Below the pieces are notes generated by a model. The model had not been told where the DNA came from and did not search any database. It worked only from the letters and a program-made list of their open reading frames with translations. A stretch of DNA of 64,000 nucleotides from Pseudomonas atagonensis (lineage in GTDB: Bacteria; Pseudomonadota; Gammaproteobacteria; Pseudomonadales; Pseudomonadaceae): assembly GCF_011369485.1 (NCBI RefSeq), contig NZ_VXCA01000034.1, forward strand, positions 62,001-126,000, read 5' to 3'. Positions 40,373-48,625 of the stretch are shown here, piece after piece. A program made the translations under genes and the position numbers. Every line of letters starts with the position of its first letter. The stretch's first letter is position 1.

Positions 40373-41161
40373 CTACCGGGCCGGGGTGATGCTCTGCACT
40401 TGCGGCGCGCCATTGACCCGCACCTGCAGCGCCGAATCCCCCGCCAGGCCACTTGGTGCCGGCCAACGCATCACCGCACCCGGCAGCACATAACCGAGCA
40501 AGCCCTCTGCCAGCGGCTTGTTTTGCCCGGCCTGTTTGATCGTCACGTCGGTCAACCGCGCATGCACCGCACCCTGGTTACGCACTTCGACGTAAGGCTT
40601 GCCGTCCACCGCCACCGTGCGCCAGCTCAATTGCGGCAGGCCCACGCCTTTGGGGTCGCGCGGGCGGGTGCTGTCTTCCTTGCTCCACAGCCCGGCGCCG
40701 TAGGCGAACAGCGGCACTGAATAACGCATCTGAAAACGAATCGCCGCGGCAGTCTTGCCAGCCTCGGTGGAGGGCGGTTGCGCCGCAGGAATTTCATCGA
40801 TGATGATCCGGTAGGCCAGCTCCTGGCCCGGTGGCACTTCTTTGGTCCGGGTCAGACGCACCAGTTGTTTCTGCCCCGGTTCGATCTTCGCCACCGGCGG
40901 GCTGCCGATGACATCGCGCTGATTCTGGTATTGCTCTTCGAATCCGCTCTGGCTCCAGCCGAATACGCGGATCTGCAGATTGGCGGTTTCACTGCCGCGG
41001 TTTTCCAGCCACAGTGCACTGGCCTGCTGATCGGCTTCCAGCACCGGGTCAATCGGCCAGATCAGTACCGAACTGGCGGCCTGCGCGTGATTCGCTCCGA
41101 ACAGGAGCAGTGCCGCCAGTGCGCAATTCCCCAACGAACGCCGTGACATGAAACACCCCAT
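40373..41161 (-). CDS. csuC: Csu-type periplasmic pilus chaperone
   Basis: The 262-residue PapD-like chaperone has a signal peptide (through 'FGANHAQA') and two Ig-like domains: 'ASSVLIWPIDPVLEADQQASALWLENRGSE' and 'QKQLVRLTRTKEVPPGQELAYRIIIDEIP' carry the subunit-binding Arg/Lys region, and the second domain ends 'DSALQVRVNGAPQVQSITPAR'. I start at 41161, where AAGGAG lies seven bases upstream. A longer upstream frame overlaps the pilin gene and is spurious. Confidence 0.92.
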   Translation of the reverse strand: MGCFMSRRSLGNCALAALLLFGANHAQAASSVLIWPIDPVLEADQQASALWLENRGSETANLQIRVFGWSQSGFEEQYQNQRDVIGSPPVAKIEPGQKQLVRLTRTKEVPPGQELAYRIIIDEIPAAQPPSTEAGKTAAAIRFQMRYSVPLFAYGAGLWSKEDSTRPRDPKGVGLPQLSWRTVAVDGKPYVEVRNQGAVHARLTDVTIKQAGQNKPLAEGLLGYVLPGAVMRWPAPSGLAGDSALQVRVNGAPQVQSITPAR

Positions 41162-41195
41162 ACACCTGCTCCTTGTCGGCCATCCAGAGTTTGTC

Positions 41196-41696
41196 TCACC
41201 ACGACAGTTGCACCTGCAACACGTCGCTGTACGTCCCCCCGGGCTGATTGCCCGGCAATTGCACCTGCCCGTAAATCGGCAGGCTGATGTTGTTTGCGTC
41301 GCTGTAAGCCACCGCCACACTCTGACCGATGCCCAGACTCTGGCTGTACGCCGCGTCACGAAACAGCGCATACGCCACGCGCGCACTGCCGCTGCTGATC
41401 TGCATGTGCCGGCCGCTGCTGTTGTACTGCCCGCCATCGACGCTCATGTTCAACGTCACCCCCGGCGTGCATTGCAACTGCACGCCACCGGTCAACGCGA
41501 CCTGCACGGTGCCGGTGGCCAGTGCTGAACGTGAGCCGAAGTTCAGCCCGCCATAGTTCGATACTCCGCCCACCACCAGACAGCCTGCCGTGACCGTGGC
41601 GCTGACCTGAAAATTCTGGCTGGTCGCCGCCGTCAGCGGCAGCGGCGCACTGCCCGCACAGAGCAGGAGTAACGCGGCGCAGACTTGACGGCGCAT
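41196..41696 (-). CDS. Spore-coat-U-domain pilin subunit
   Basis: The 166-residue exported subunit has a signal peptide (MRRQVCAALLLLCAGSAPLPLTAA). The SCPU core begins 'NFQVSATVTAGCLVVGG', has a second Cys ('VQLQCTPGVTLNMSVDGG') for the fold's disulphide, and ends 'GTYSDVLQVQLSW', the strand donated to neighbouring subunits. It precedes the chaperone gene, corresponding in place to CsuB. Confidence 0.88.
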   Translation of the reverse strand: MRRQVCAALLLLCAGSAPLPLTAATSQNFQVSATVTAGCLVVGGVSNYGGLNFGSRSALATGTVQVALTGGVQLQCTPGVTLNMSVDGGQYNSSGRHMQISSGSARVAYALFRDAAYSQSLGIGQSVAVAYSDANNISLPIYGQVQLPGNQPGGTYSDVLQVQLSW

Positions 41697-41700
41697 GGCA

Positions 41701-42237
41701 TCAGAACGTCAGTTCAACAGCGATGGTGTCGGTGTAAGTCCCCGCCGGCAGACCGGCCTTGCCCACCGCCTGACCGTAGATGTTCACCGTCTGCGCGACG
41801 CCCGTGCTGGCGGCCAGATTGATCGTGCCGTCAATCGCCAACAGCTGCGAATGCCCGGCGTCGGTGTACAGGTCGTAAGGCACATAGTTGGCGACGCCGT
41901 CGTACAGCGCGCGAGTACCGCCCGGCGATTTGCCGTCGTTGGCGCCGGCGCGCACTTTCACCGTTGGCGTGGTGCCGCTGGAACAGAGAATCGACAGCGC
42001 CCCGCCACCACCGCCCAACACTTGCCCGGTGGCCGTGGTGAACAGGCTGTTGGCGGTGCCGAAGTTCAATGCACCGAAATTCAGCCCGCTCGATCCGCCG
42101 GCGCCGTTGACCTGGCAACTGCTGATCAGCGTCAGGCTCGAGGTGATCTGGCCAGTGACCGTGGTGGCAGCATGGGCGCTGCCCGCCAGCGTCAGGCCGA
42201 GCAATGACAAACCTATCCTTGATGCAAACGTACGCAT
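41701..42237 (-). CDS. Spore-coat-U-domain pilin subunit
   Basis: The 178-residue subunit has a signal peptide (MRTFASRIGLSLLGLTLAGSAHA), a Gly/Thr/Ser-rich SCPU domain ('LISSCQVNGAGGSSGLNFGALNFG', 'LSILCSSGTTPTVKVRAG') and C-terminal 'GTYTDTIAVELTF'. The next subunit gene starts four bases after its stop. By composition it could be the major shaft pilin. Confidence 0.87.
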   Translation of the reverse strand: MRTFASRIGLSLLGLTLAGSAHAATTVTGQITSSLTLISSCQVNGAGGSSGLNFGALNFGTANSLFTTATGQVLGGGGGALSILCSSGTTPTVKVRAGANDGKSPGGTRALYDGVANYVPYDLYTDAGHSQLLAIDGTINLAASTGVAQTVNIYGQAVGKAGLPAGTYTDTIAVELTF

Positions 42238-42257
42238 GGTGTCCGTCCTCTACGGGG

Positions 42258-42791
42258 TTACCAGTCGAGCGTCACCGTCAGGGTGTCGGTATAGACACCC
42301 GCCGGAACCGCGCGGGTATTCGCCACCACCGAGCCAAACACCGGAATGGGTATCTGCGCACCGCTGGTGACAGCGAAATTGTGTTGTTGACCGATGCTGT
42401 AGCTCTGCGCGCCGGAGGCGTCGAGGAACAGTTGATAGGGAATGGTCTGACGGCCGTTGCTCAGGCGCCGGGTGTTGCCGTCGCCATGGGCACCACCATC
42501 GATGGTGACGGTGAAGCCGGTGACGGAAGGGTTGCAGGCTACGTTGAGTTTGCCGCTGCTGTCGCCGTCGAGGCTGGCTTTGATCGGCGCGTTCCAGGTC
42601 GGCCCCTGCAGGCCGAAATCGAGTTTGCCCAGGTCGCTGACCGGGCTGGCGGGATCGGAGGTATTGCTCACTTCGCAGCCGGCAATCAGGATCAGCCGCG
42701 CATGAATCTGCCCGCTGACCGCCGCTTGCGCATCGTCCGCCAGTAACGCCAGCGTACCTGCCGCCATGACCATCCAGTGCTTGCCTGCCAT
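42258..42791 (-). CDS. Spore-coat-U-domain pilin subunit
   Basis: The 177-residue subunit starts at MAGKHWMVMAAGTLALLADDAQA, a plausible signal peptide, and keeps the two core Cys residues ('LILIAGCEVSNTSD', 'GKLNVACNPSVTGFTVTIDGG') and the C-terminal 'GVYTDTLTVTLDW'. The frame is open to 42839, but the extra 16 residues have no signal-like character, so I use the internal ATG. Confidence 0.85.
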   Translation of the reverse strand: MAGKHWMVMAAGTLALLADDAQAAVSGQIHARLILIAGCEVSNTSDPASPVSDLGKLDFGLQGPTWNAPIKASLDGDSSGKLNVACNPSVTGFTVTIDGGAHGDGNTRRLSNGRQTIPYQLFLDASGAQSYSIGQQHNFAVTSGAQIPIPVFGSVVANTRAVPAGVYTDTLTVTLDW

Positions 42792-42891
42792 TGCGCCCGT
42801 CCCTACTCCTTCAGTGACTCCATCCATCGCGCTCATCAATGAACGCTGCTTTGCTACACACCGCGACTGCTCAACTGCCTGAACCCTCCGA

Positions 42892-43413
42892 TCACCAGGT
42901 CACCGTGACCTTGACCAGATCGGAATAACGCCCGGCCTGTGGCACTTGCGCCAACGGTTCGATCCGCGCATACAGTGGCAAATCCACCGTACCGGTGTCC
43001 GGTACGCGCCCGCTGACCGGCACGTTCACCACCAGTGGCAGCCGTCGCGCGGCGTCCTGGTAGAGGCGATACGGAATCGGTTGGCTGCCCGCTGTCCCGG
43101 CCATGTAGCGAACTTCACCGACCCCGCCGTGCAGGCCGCCATCGACGCGCATCTGATACGGCGTATCCGGGTTGCACTCCAGCCGTGGCAAACGTTGATT
43201 AAGCAACGCTGCGCCCAATGGCCCGGCCGGGTCGTCGAGTCGTGCCGTACTGCCGAAATCGAGTACGCCCAGTTGTTCGATCCCGGCCTCACGCGGTTGA
43301 CCGATCAACTGGCAGCCGCGCTGCACATCGACGCGTACTTCGACCTGAAGATCCGCCGCGTAGGCAGGCGCAACCAGCACACCCAGCAGGCCCGTAACCA
43401 CCCATCCATTCAC
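42892..43413 (-). CDS. Spore-coat-U-domain pilin subunit, first gene of the Csu operon
   Basis: The 173-residue subunit has a GTG start supported by AAGGA eight bases upstream. A short signal peptide (MNGWVVTGLLGVLVAPAYA) is followed by an SCPU domain ('VDVQRGCQLIGQP', 'LPRLECNPDTPYQMRVDGG', 'GRYSDLVKVTVTW'). A baumannii-type csu operons have three small subunits (A/B, A, B); this operon has four, so one is additional. Confidence 0.86.
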   Translation of the reverse strand: MNGWVVTGLLGVLVAPAYAADLQVEVRVDVQRGCQLIGQPREAGIEQLGVLDFGSTARLDDPAGPLGAALLNQRLPRLECNPDTPYQMRVDGGLHGGVGEVRYMAGTAGSQPIPYRLYQDAARRLPLVVNVPVSGRVPDTGTVDLPLYARIEPLAQVPQAGRYSDLVKVTVTW

Positions 43414-43678
43414 TGCCCGATTCCTTGTCAGTGATCGCTTGCGCTGTCGTTACTGAGCTTGAGGTTAGCAACGGACGACGAATCCGCCAGTCGATTGGAT
43501 CCATGGATCTGCCGGGATATGTTTCGAAAGGTTGGCAACGCGCGGAAATATGTCGCTGAAAATGGCTGCAAACAGCACACGAATCCGTTCACTGATCGCC
43601 CACCGTTGCCGTCGCGCGGTGGAAGACCGGCCGCGCGTCTGGTTACACTGTGTCGCCGCGCTCCCGGGCGCTGGTCAG
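43414..43678. other. Divergent promoter region of the csu operon and the AFG1-like ATPase gene
   Basis: This 265-bp stretch holds both start regions. It has a somewhat lower-GC patch (about 43500-43590), but I see no palindrome or sigma-specific promoter that I can name. Confidence 0.4.
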
Positions 43679-44830
43679 ATGAATCCGGAGACTCCCTCGG
43701 TGCCCGACCGCCCACCACAAAGATCGCGCCTGAGCCAGCGCTGGCCGGCGTTGCGCCGCCTGTTCGGCAAAGGCCTGCCGGCGAGTGCCGGGCACGATGC
43801 CAGCGCGCAAGCGGTTCGCGATTATTTCCGCCACAAGGCCAGTAGTCAGGGTTACACCCTCAGCCATAGCCAGCAGCGGGTCATCGACTGCATGGCGCAA
43901 CAGGCCAGTCTGCTGCTCGGTGCCTCGGCGGAAACCCCGCCGAGCCTGTACCTGTACGGTGCCGTCGGGCGCGGCAAGAGCTGGTTGCTGGATGGTTTTT
44001 TTCAGGCGCTGCCGATCACGCAAAAGCGGCGCCTGCATTTCCATGAGTTTTTCGCGCAATTGCATCAAGGCATGTTCAGCCATCGCGAACAGGACGACGC
44101 CCTTGCCGTCACGCTCGATGAACTGCTGCAGGAATGCCGGGTTCTGTGTTTCGACGAATTTCATGTGCATGACATCGGTGACGCGATGCTCATCACCCGT
44201 TTGTTCAAGGCGCTGTTCAAGCGCGGCATTCTACTGCTGGTGACGTCCAACTATGCGCCTGAAGGGTTGCTGCCCAACCCGCTCTATCACGCCCGGTTCA
44301 AACCAGTGATCGAACTGATCAACGCCTGCATGCAGGTCATGGAAGTGGGTGGCCCACACGATTTTCGAAGCCATGCGCGCAACCATGCCCATCAGCTGTT
44401 TACCCAGGGCCATTACGTGTGGCCCGCCACACCGGCCCAGCGCCAGACTCTGAACCTGCCGCCACAAGATGCGCCGCCGCTGTCACTGCCGGTCGGCACC
44501 CGGCGCTTTCAGGTGCGCCTGTGCGAGGGGCGTCGCGTGGCGTTCAGCTTCAACGACCTGTGTGAACAGCCGACGGCAGTCATGGATTATCTGGAGCTGT
44601 GTCGGCGCTTCGACCAGTGGATCATCGACGACCTGCCGCTGCTGGCCGACTGTTCGATGGCCGCGCAACAGCGCTTCATCAACCTGATCGACGTGCTTTA
44701 CGACCAAGACAAGCACCTGACGTTGCTCGGGCATCTGCCCTTGCGCGAGAGCCTGGCGGGTCAGGTGATCGACCTGGCCCGCACGCGCAGCCGCCTGGGG
44801 CAGTTGCAGGAAGTCCATCACCCTGCCTGA
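43679..44830 (+). CDS. zapE: AFG1/ZapE-family ATPase
   Basis: The 383-residue P-loop ATPase has Walker A 'YLYGAVGRGKSWLLDGFF' (about residue 97), Walker B 'VLCFDEFHVHDIGDAM', sensor 'LLLVTSNYAPEGLLPNPLYHARF' and C-terminal 'IDDLPLLADCSMAAQQRFINLIDVLYDQDKHL'. The family comprises E. coli cell-division protein ZapE and mitochondrial AFG1. It may be an additional ZapE paralogue, as the usual zapE near rplM/rpsI is not in this window. I start at MNPETPSVP; the upstream frame is not family-like. Confidence 0.85.
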   Translation: MNPETPSVPDRPPQRSRLSQRWPALRRLFGKGLPASAGHDASAQAVRDYFRHKASSQGYTLSHSQQRVIDCMAQQASLLLGASAETPPSLYLYGAVGRGKSWLLDGFFQALPITQKRRLHFHEFFAQLHQGMFSHREQDDALAVTLDELLQECRVLCFDEFHVHDIGDAMLITRLFKALFKRGILLLVTSNYAPEGLLPNPLYHARFKPVIELINACMQVMEVGGPHDFRSHARNHAHQLFTQGHYVWPATPAQRQTLNLPPQDAPPLSLPVGTRRFQVRLCEGRRVAFSFNDLCEQPTAVMDYLELCRRFDQWIIDDLPLLADCSMAAQQRFINLIDVLYDQDKHLTLLGHLPLRESLAGQVIDLARTRSRLGQLQEVHHPA

Positions 44831-44930
44831 TCATCGCTGCCACCATGCTTGAGTTCGGGACAGCCTCTCTTCACAACTTTGCCGTTATCATGTCGCCCAT
44901 TCCCAGCGACTCTCTATTGCGAAGACCTTC

Positions 44931-46244
44931 ATGCATACCCTTGCTCAATTGCGCGCCGGCGAGTTGTCGGGCATTACGCGGCTGGACCTGTCTTGCGGGC
45001 TGACCGAGTTTCCAGCGGAAATTTTCGATCTGGCCAACACCCTCGAAATACTCAACCTCAGCGGCAATGCCCTGAGCAGCCTGCCGGACGACCTGCATCG
45101 CCTGACCCGTTTGCGCGTGCTGTTCTGCTCCGACAACCGCTTCAGCCAATTGCCGGCCTGCCTCGGCCAATGCGCGGCGCTGACGATGATCGGCTTCAGG
45201 GCCAACCGTATTGTCGACGTGCCGGCGGCTGCCCTGCCGCCGCTGCTGCGCTGGCTGATCCTGACGGACAATTGCATCGAAACCCTGCCTCCGGAACTCG
45301 GCGAGCGGCCGAATCTGCAAAAACTCATGCTGGCCGGCAATTGCCTGAAAGCGCTGCCGCCCTCCCTCAGCCAATGCCATCGTCTGGAGTTACTGCGCAT
45401 CGCCGCCAACCGCTTCGACGCGCTGCCGCAGTGGCTGCTGACCCTGCCGAGCCTGACGTGGCTGGCCTACGCCGGCAATCCGCTGGAAACCGAGGCCGAT
45501 CACGCCGCCCTGGAAGCCACGCCGCTGATCGAATGGTCGTCGCTGCGTCTTGAGCAGCGACTCGGCGAAGGCGCTTCCGGAGTGATTTCCCGGGCTGGCT
45601 GGCGACGTGCCGATGGTTCGGAGCAACCGGTCGCGGTCAAACTGTACAAGGGTGAAATGACCAGCGACGGCTCGCCGCTGCACGAGATGAATGCGTGCAT
45701 CACCGCCGGTATGCACCCGAACCTGATCCGCGTTGAAGGTCGCATTCACGGCCATCCCTACGGGCAGCAGGGGCTGGTGATGCAATTGATTGATCCGAGT
45801 TATCGCAATCTGGCCGGGCTGCCAAGCCTGGACTCGTGCTCACGGGATGTTTACGCAGAGGAATGCCGTTTTAGCGCCGAAGTGGCGCTGAAGATCGCCC
45901 AAGGCATCGCCTCGGCGGCAGAACACCTGCATCAGCAAGGCATCACCCACGGCGATCTCTACGGGCACAATATTCTGCTGAACGATCAAGGCGAGTGCCT
46001 GCTCGGAGACTTTGGCGGCGCCTCGTTTCACGCCACGACGGACAGCCTGGAAACCCAAGCGCTGCAACGCATCGAGGTGCGGGCGTTCGGGATTTTGCTG
46101 GGGGAATTGCTGGCGCGAATCGACTTGGGGTTGAGCGACGCGCAGCGTGATGCACTGGAAGATCTGGAACGCCGCTGCTGTCAGCCTGATGTGCTGACGC
46201 GGCCGGGGTTCGCTGAGGTCGTAAAGCAATTGCGAACCATGTAA
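44931..46244 (+). CDS. Leucine-rich-repeat protein with C-terminal Ser/Thr-type protein kinase domain
   Basis: 437 residues. Positions about 15-190 hold seven LRRs of about 23 residues ('LEILNLSGNALSSLPDDLHRLTRLRVLFCSDNRFSQLP', with L-x2-L-x-L-x2-N-x-L-x2-LP). Positions about 205-437 are a compact kinase: 'LGEGASGVISRAGW' (Gly loop), 'PVAVKLYKGE' (ATP Lys), 'ITHGDLYGHNILLNDQGECLLGDFGGAS' (catalytic loop with HGD replacing HRD, then DFG). No membrane segment or signal, so it is cytosolic. The catalytic Asp, Asn and DFG Asp are kept, so activity is likely. Its target is unknown. Confidence 0.9.
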   Translation: MHTLAQLRAGELSGITRLDLSCGLTEFPAEIFDLANTLEILNLSGNALSSLPDDLHRLTRLRVLFCSDNRFSQLPACLGQCAALTMIGFRANRIVDVPAAALPPLLRWLILTDNCIETLPPELGERPNLQKLMLAGNCLKALPPSLSQCHRLELLRIAANRFDALPQWLLTLPSLTWLAYAGNPLETEADHAALEATPLIEWSSLRLEQRLGEGASGVISRAGWRRADGSEQPVAVKLYKGEMTSDGSPLHEMNACITAGMHPNLIRVEGRIHGHPYGQQGLVMQLIDPSYRNLAGLPSLDSCSRDVYAEECRFSAEVALKIAQGIASAAEHLHQQGITHGDLYGHNILLNDQGECLLGDFGGASFHATTDSLETQALQRIEVRAFGILLGELLARIDLGLSDAQRDALEDLERRCCQPDVLTRPGFAEVVKQLRTM

Positions 46245-46254
46245 CTCATACAAA

Positions 46255-46290
46255 CCCTGTGGCGAGGGAGGAAGCTCCCTCGCCACAGGG
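46255..46290. terminator. Hairpin between convergent LRR-kinase and YebC-family genes
   Basis: CCCTGTGGCGAGGGAG (46255-46270) and its exact inverse (46275-46290) are separated by GAAG. The arms contain the GTGGCGAGGG sequence of the second REP family, so this is a single REP palindrome placed like a terminator. Confidence 0.7.
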
Positions 46291-46306
46291 TCAGTTCTAA
46301 AGCAGA

Positions 46307-47011
46307 TTAACCCGCCAGACCGACAAACATGTCCTGCACGTCGTCGTGGTTGTCGAGGCCTTCCAGGAACGCTTCGACTTCAGCCATTTGCTCGTCGCTC
46401 AAACCGCTGACCGGGTTTTTCGGCTGATAGCCCAGTTTGGCCGACAACACGGTGAAGCCTTGCTCAGGCAGGGCTTTCTGCACGGCGTCGAGGTCAGTCG
46501 GGTCGGTCAGGAACAATGTGGCGCCGTCTTCGCCCGGCTCGAAATCCTGGGCACCGGCTTCGATGGCGGCCATTTCCGGATCGGCGTCCGGCGTGTCCGG
46601 CGTCGCTTCGATCATGCCGACATGGTTGAAGTCCCACGCCACCGAACCGGATGCACCCAGTTGGCCCTTGCGGAACGCCACGCGGATTTCCGCGACGGTG
46701 CGGTTGATGTTGTCGGTCACGCACTCGACGATCAGCGGCACCTGGTGCGGGGCGAAACCTTCGTAGGTCACGCGATGGTACTGCACGGTCTCGCCCAGCA
46801 GGCCCGCGCCCTTCTTGATCGCGCGGTCCAGGGTTTCTTTCGGCATCGAGGCTTTCTTGGCCTGTTCGACCACCAGACGCAGGTGTGCGTTGGTGGCGGT
46901 ATCGGCACCGTTGCGGGCAGCGATGGTGATTTCTTTCACCAGTTTGCCGAAGATTTTGCCCTTGGCGTTGGCTGCCGCTTCTTTGTGTTTAACCTTCCAC
47001 TGTGCGCCCAT
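46307..47011 (-). CDS. YebC/PmpR-family protein, YeeN-like subgroup
   Basis: The 234-residue three-domain protein of the TACO1/YebC family shows 'KIFGKLVKEITIAARNGAD', 'VVEQAKKASMPKETLDRAIKKGAG', 'TYEGFAPHQVPLIVECVTDNINRTVAEIRVAFRK' and 'GASGSVAWDFNHVGMIE'. The N-terminus (MGAQWKVKHKEAAANAKGKI) differs from canonical YebC (MAGHSKWANIKH) and is closer to E. coli YeeN. Canonical YebC sits by ruvC, so this is a second family member. Family roles include translation of proline-rich stretches and DNA binding (PmpR). Confidence 0.9.
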   Translation of the reverse strand: MGAQWKVKHKEAAANAKGKIFGKLVKEITIAARNGADTATNAHLRLVVEQAKKASMPKETLDRAIKKGAGLLGETVQYHRVTYEGFAPHQVPLIVECVTDNINRTVAEIRVAFRKGQLGASGSVAWDFNHVGMIEATPDTPDADPEMAAIEAGAQDFEPGEDGATLFLTDPTDLDAVQKALPEQGFTVLSAKLGYQPKNPVSGLSDEQMAEVEAFLEGLDNHDDVQDMFVGLAG

Positions 47012-47208
47012 TACTCACTCTCTTGATCTGTGGCGCCGAGACATCTATTGGCCGACGCGTGGCGCCAAGTTTATACGGCAAAAAGTCGGCAATCGACCAA
47101 AAATTCCAATGCTGAATCGACATATTCAACAGACCTTGTAGGGCGATTCTGAAAAAACGGTTTGCCATAACCATTCAGCCCTGCGGTTTCGTACTCTCTG
47201 CCGTCCGT

Positions 47209-48615
47209 ATGCCTACAGAGCCTGTTGAAATGCTCAATGACAAGGAAAGCCCTTTCACCCTGACCCTGACTGACAGCGCCATCAGTCTGGCAGTCCTGCG
47301 CTTCAGCGGTCAGGAAGCACTCAATCAGCCCTACCGTTTCGAGATTGAAGTGATTGGCGTGGCCCCGGCCCTGACGCCAGCCACACTGCTGCACCAACCG
47401 GCGTTTCTGCGTCTGGACGCAGCGCACGGGTTTCACGGCAGCATTCACAGCGCCAGTTGCGAGCATCTGGGCTCGCACCGCATCAGCTATCGACTGGTGC
47501 TGGTGCCGCACTTGCAACGACTGGCGCAGCCGGACAAACGCCGGGTGTTTACACACCTGAGTGTGCCGGCAATCCTTGAGCAGTTGCTCATCGACAATGG
47601 CTTGCCCGCCGACAGTTACCGCATCGACCTGACTGTGGGGCAATACCCGCCCCGACCTTTTTGCATTCAATACGAAGAAAGCGATCTGGCGTGGCTGCAA
47701 CGCTTGTGCGAAGAGGAAGGCATTCACTTTCATTTCGAACAGCGAGCAACCCGGCATGTATTGGTGTTTGCCGACGACAGCCTGACCCTGCCGCAGGAAC
47801 CGACGCTGATTCCGTTCCTGACAGACACGGACGCCGTGTCACCCGGCATTAGCGCTCTGTTTCAGCGCCACGATGCGATCGCCGTCATGCCGCCACGCGC
47901 CGTGCGCAATCGCGGACGGCCAGCGACCGCTGAGGACGCCGCCAATCAGCCGGTGGGCAAACCCGAACGGCAGTCGGTGTCGGTCGAACAGCGCCACGCC
48001 GAACAACGCAGTCGCCGTCACCTCGAACGGCAACGCTGCCAATACCGCTCAATCCATGGCCGCAGCGATTGCAGCGGGTTGATGAGTGGCCACTTGCTGC
48101 AAGTGGTTGCGCACCCGGTCAGCAGTTTCAACGAGCAATGGCTGCTCACCGAACTGCACCACCACGGCCAGCAACCGTCGATTCTCGAGCCGACGCCTGT
48201 CGTGCGCCGCTACCACAACGACTTCATCGCCCAGCCTTGGTCGACCGAATTTCGCCCTGCGCTCAAACAGCCGCGCCCCAGCATTCCGGGCTACCACCTG
48301 GCGCGGGTGCTCGGTGCACCGGGGCATCCAGCACAGCTGGATGAAGCCGGGCGTATCGGCGTGACACTTTGGCCCACGCACGCCACGGAAGCTGCCGCCG
48401 AAATGTGGCTGCCGATTGCACTGACCAACGCCAGCGGCCGCCTCGCCGCCCACCAACTGCCTCGCGCGGGCAGCGAGGTCTGGGTAGGTTTTCTCGACGG
48501 CGATCCGGATCGACCGATCCTGTGCCACGACAACCCACGCGACGCAACACCGCGCGAAACTGCGCCGGCACAGGAAAGCGGTTTGCTGCTGGACTGGCTG
48601 CTCAACCGCACTTAG
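47209..48615 (+). CDS. Short orphan VgrG-family type VI secretion tip protein
   Basis: The 468 residues contain the gp27-like part ('FTLTLTDSAISLAVLRFSGQEALNQPYRFEIEV', 'QYEESDLAWLQRLCEEEGIHFHFE', 'GRSDCSGLMSGHLLQVVAHP') and the gp5 OB fold ('YHLARVLGAPGHPAQLDEAGRIGVTLWPT', 'MWLPIALTN', 'LPRAGSEVWVGFLDGDPDRPILCHDN'). The protein ends about 25 residues after the OB fold, so the C-terminal beta-helix needle of full-length VgrGs (about 600-700 residues) is missing. No other T6SS gene, effector or immunity gene is recognisable beside it. An internal start at 47230 (MLNDKESPF) is possible. Confidence 0.85.
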   Translation: MPTEPVEMLNDKESPFTLTLTDSAISLAVLRFSGQEALNQPYRFEIEVIGVAPALTPATLLHQPAFLRLDAAHGFHGSIHSASCEHLGSHRISYRLVLVPHLQRLAQPDKRRVFTHLSVPAILEQLLIDNGLPADSYRIDLTVGQYPPRPFCIQYEESDLAWLQRLCEEEGIHFHFEQRATRHVLVFADDSLTLPQEPTLIPFLTDTDAVSPGISALFQRHDAIAVMPPRAVRNRGRPATAEDAANQPVGKPERQSVSVEQRHAEQRSRRHLERQRCQYRSIHGRSDCSGLMSGHLLQVVAHPVSSFNEQWLLTELHHHGQQPSILEPTPVVRRYHNDFIAQPWSTEFRPALKQPRPSIPGYHLARVLGAPGHPAQLDEAGRIGVTLWPTHATEAAAEMWLPIALTNASGRLAAHQLPRAGSEVWVGFLDGDPDRPILCHDNPRDATPRETAPAQESGLLLDWLLNRT

Positions 48616-48625
48616 TCACCCAGGC

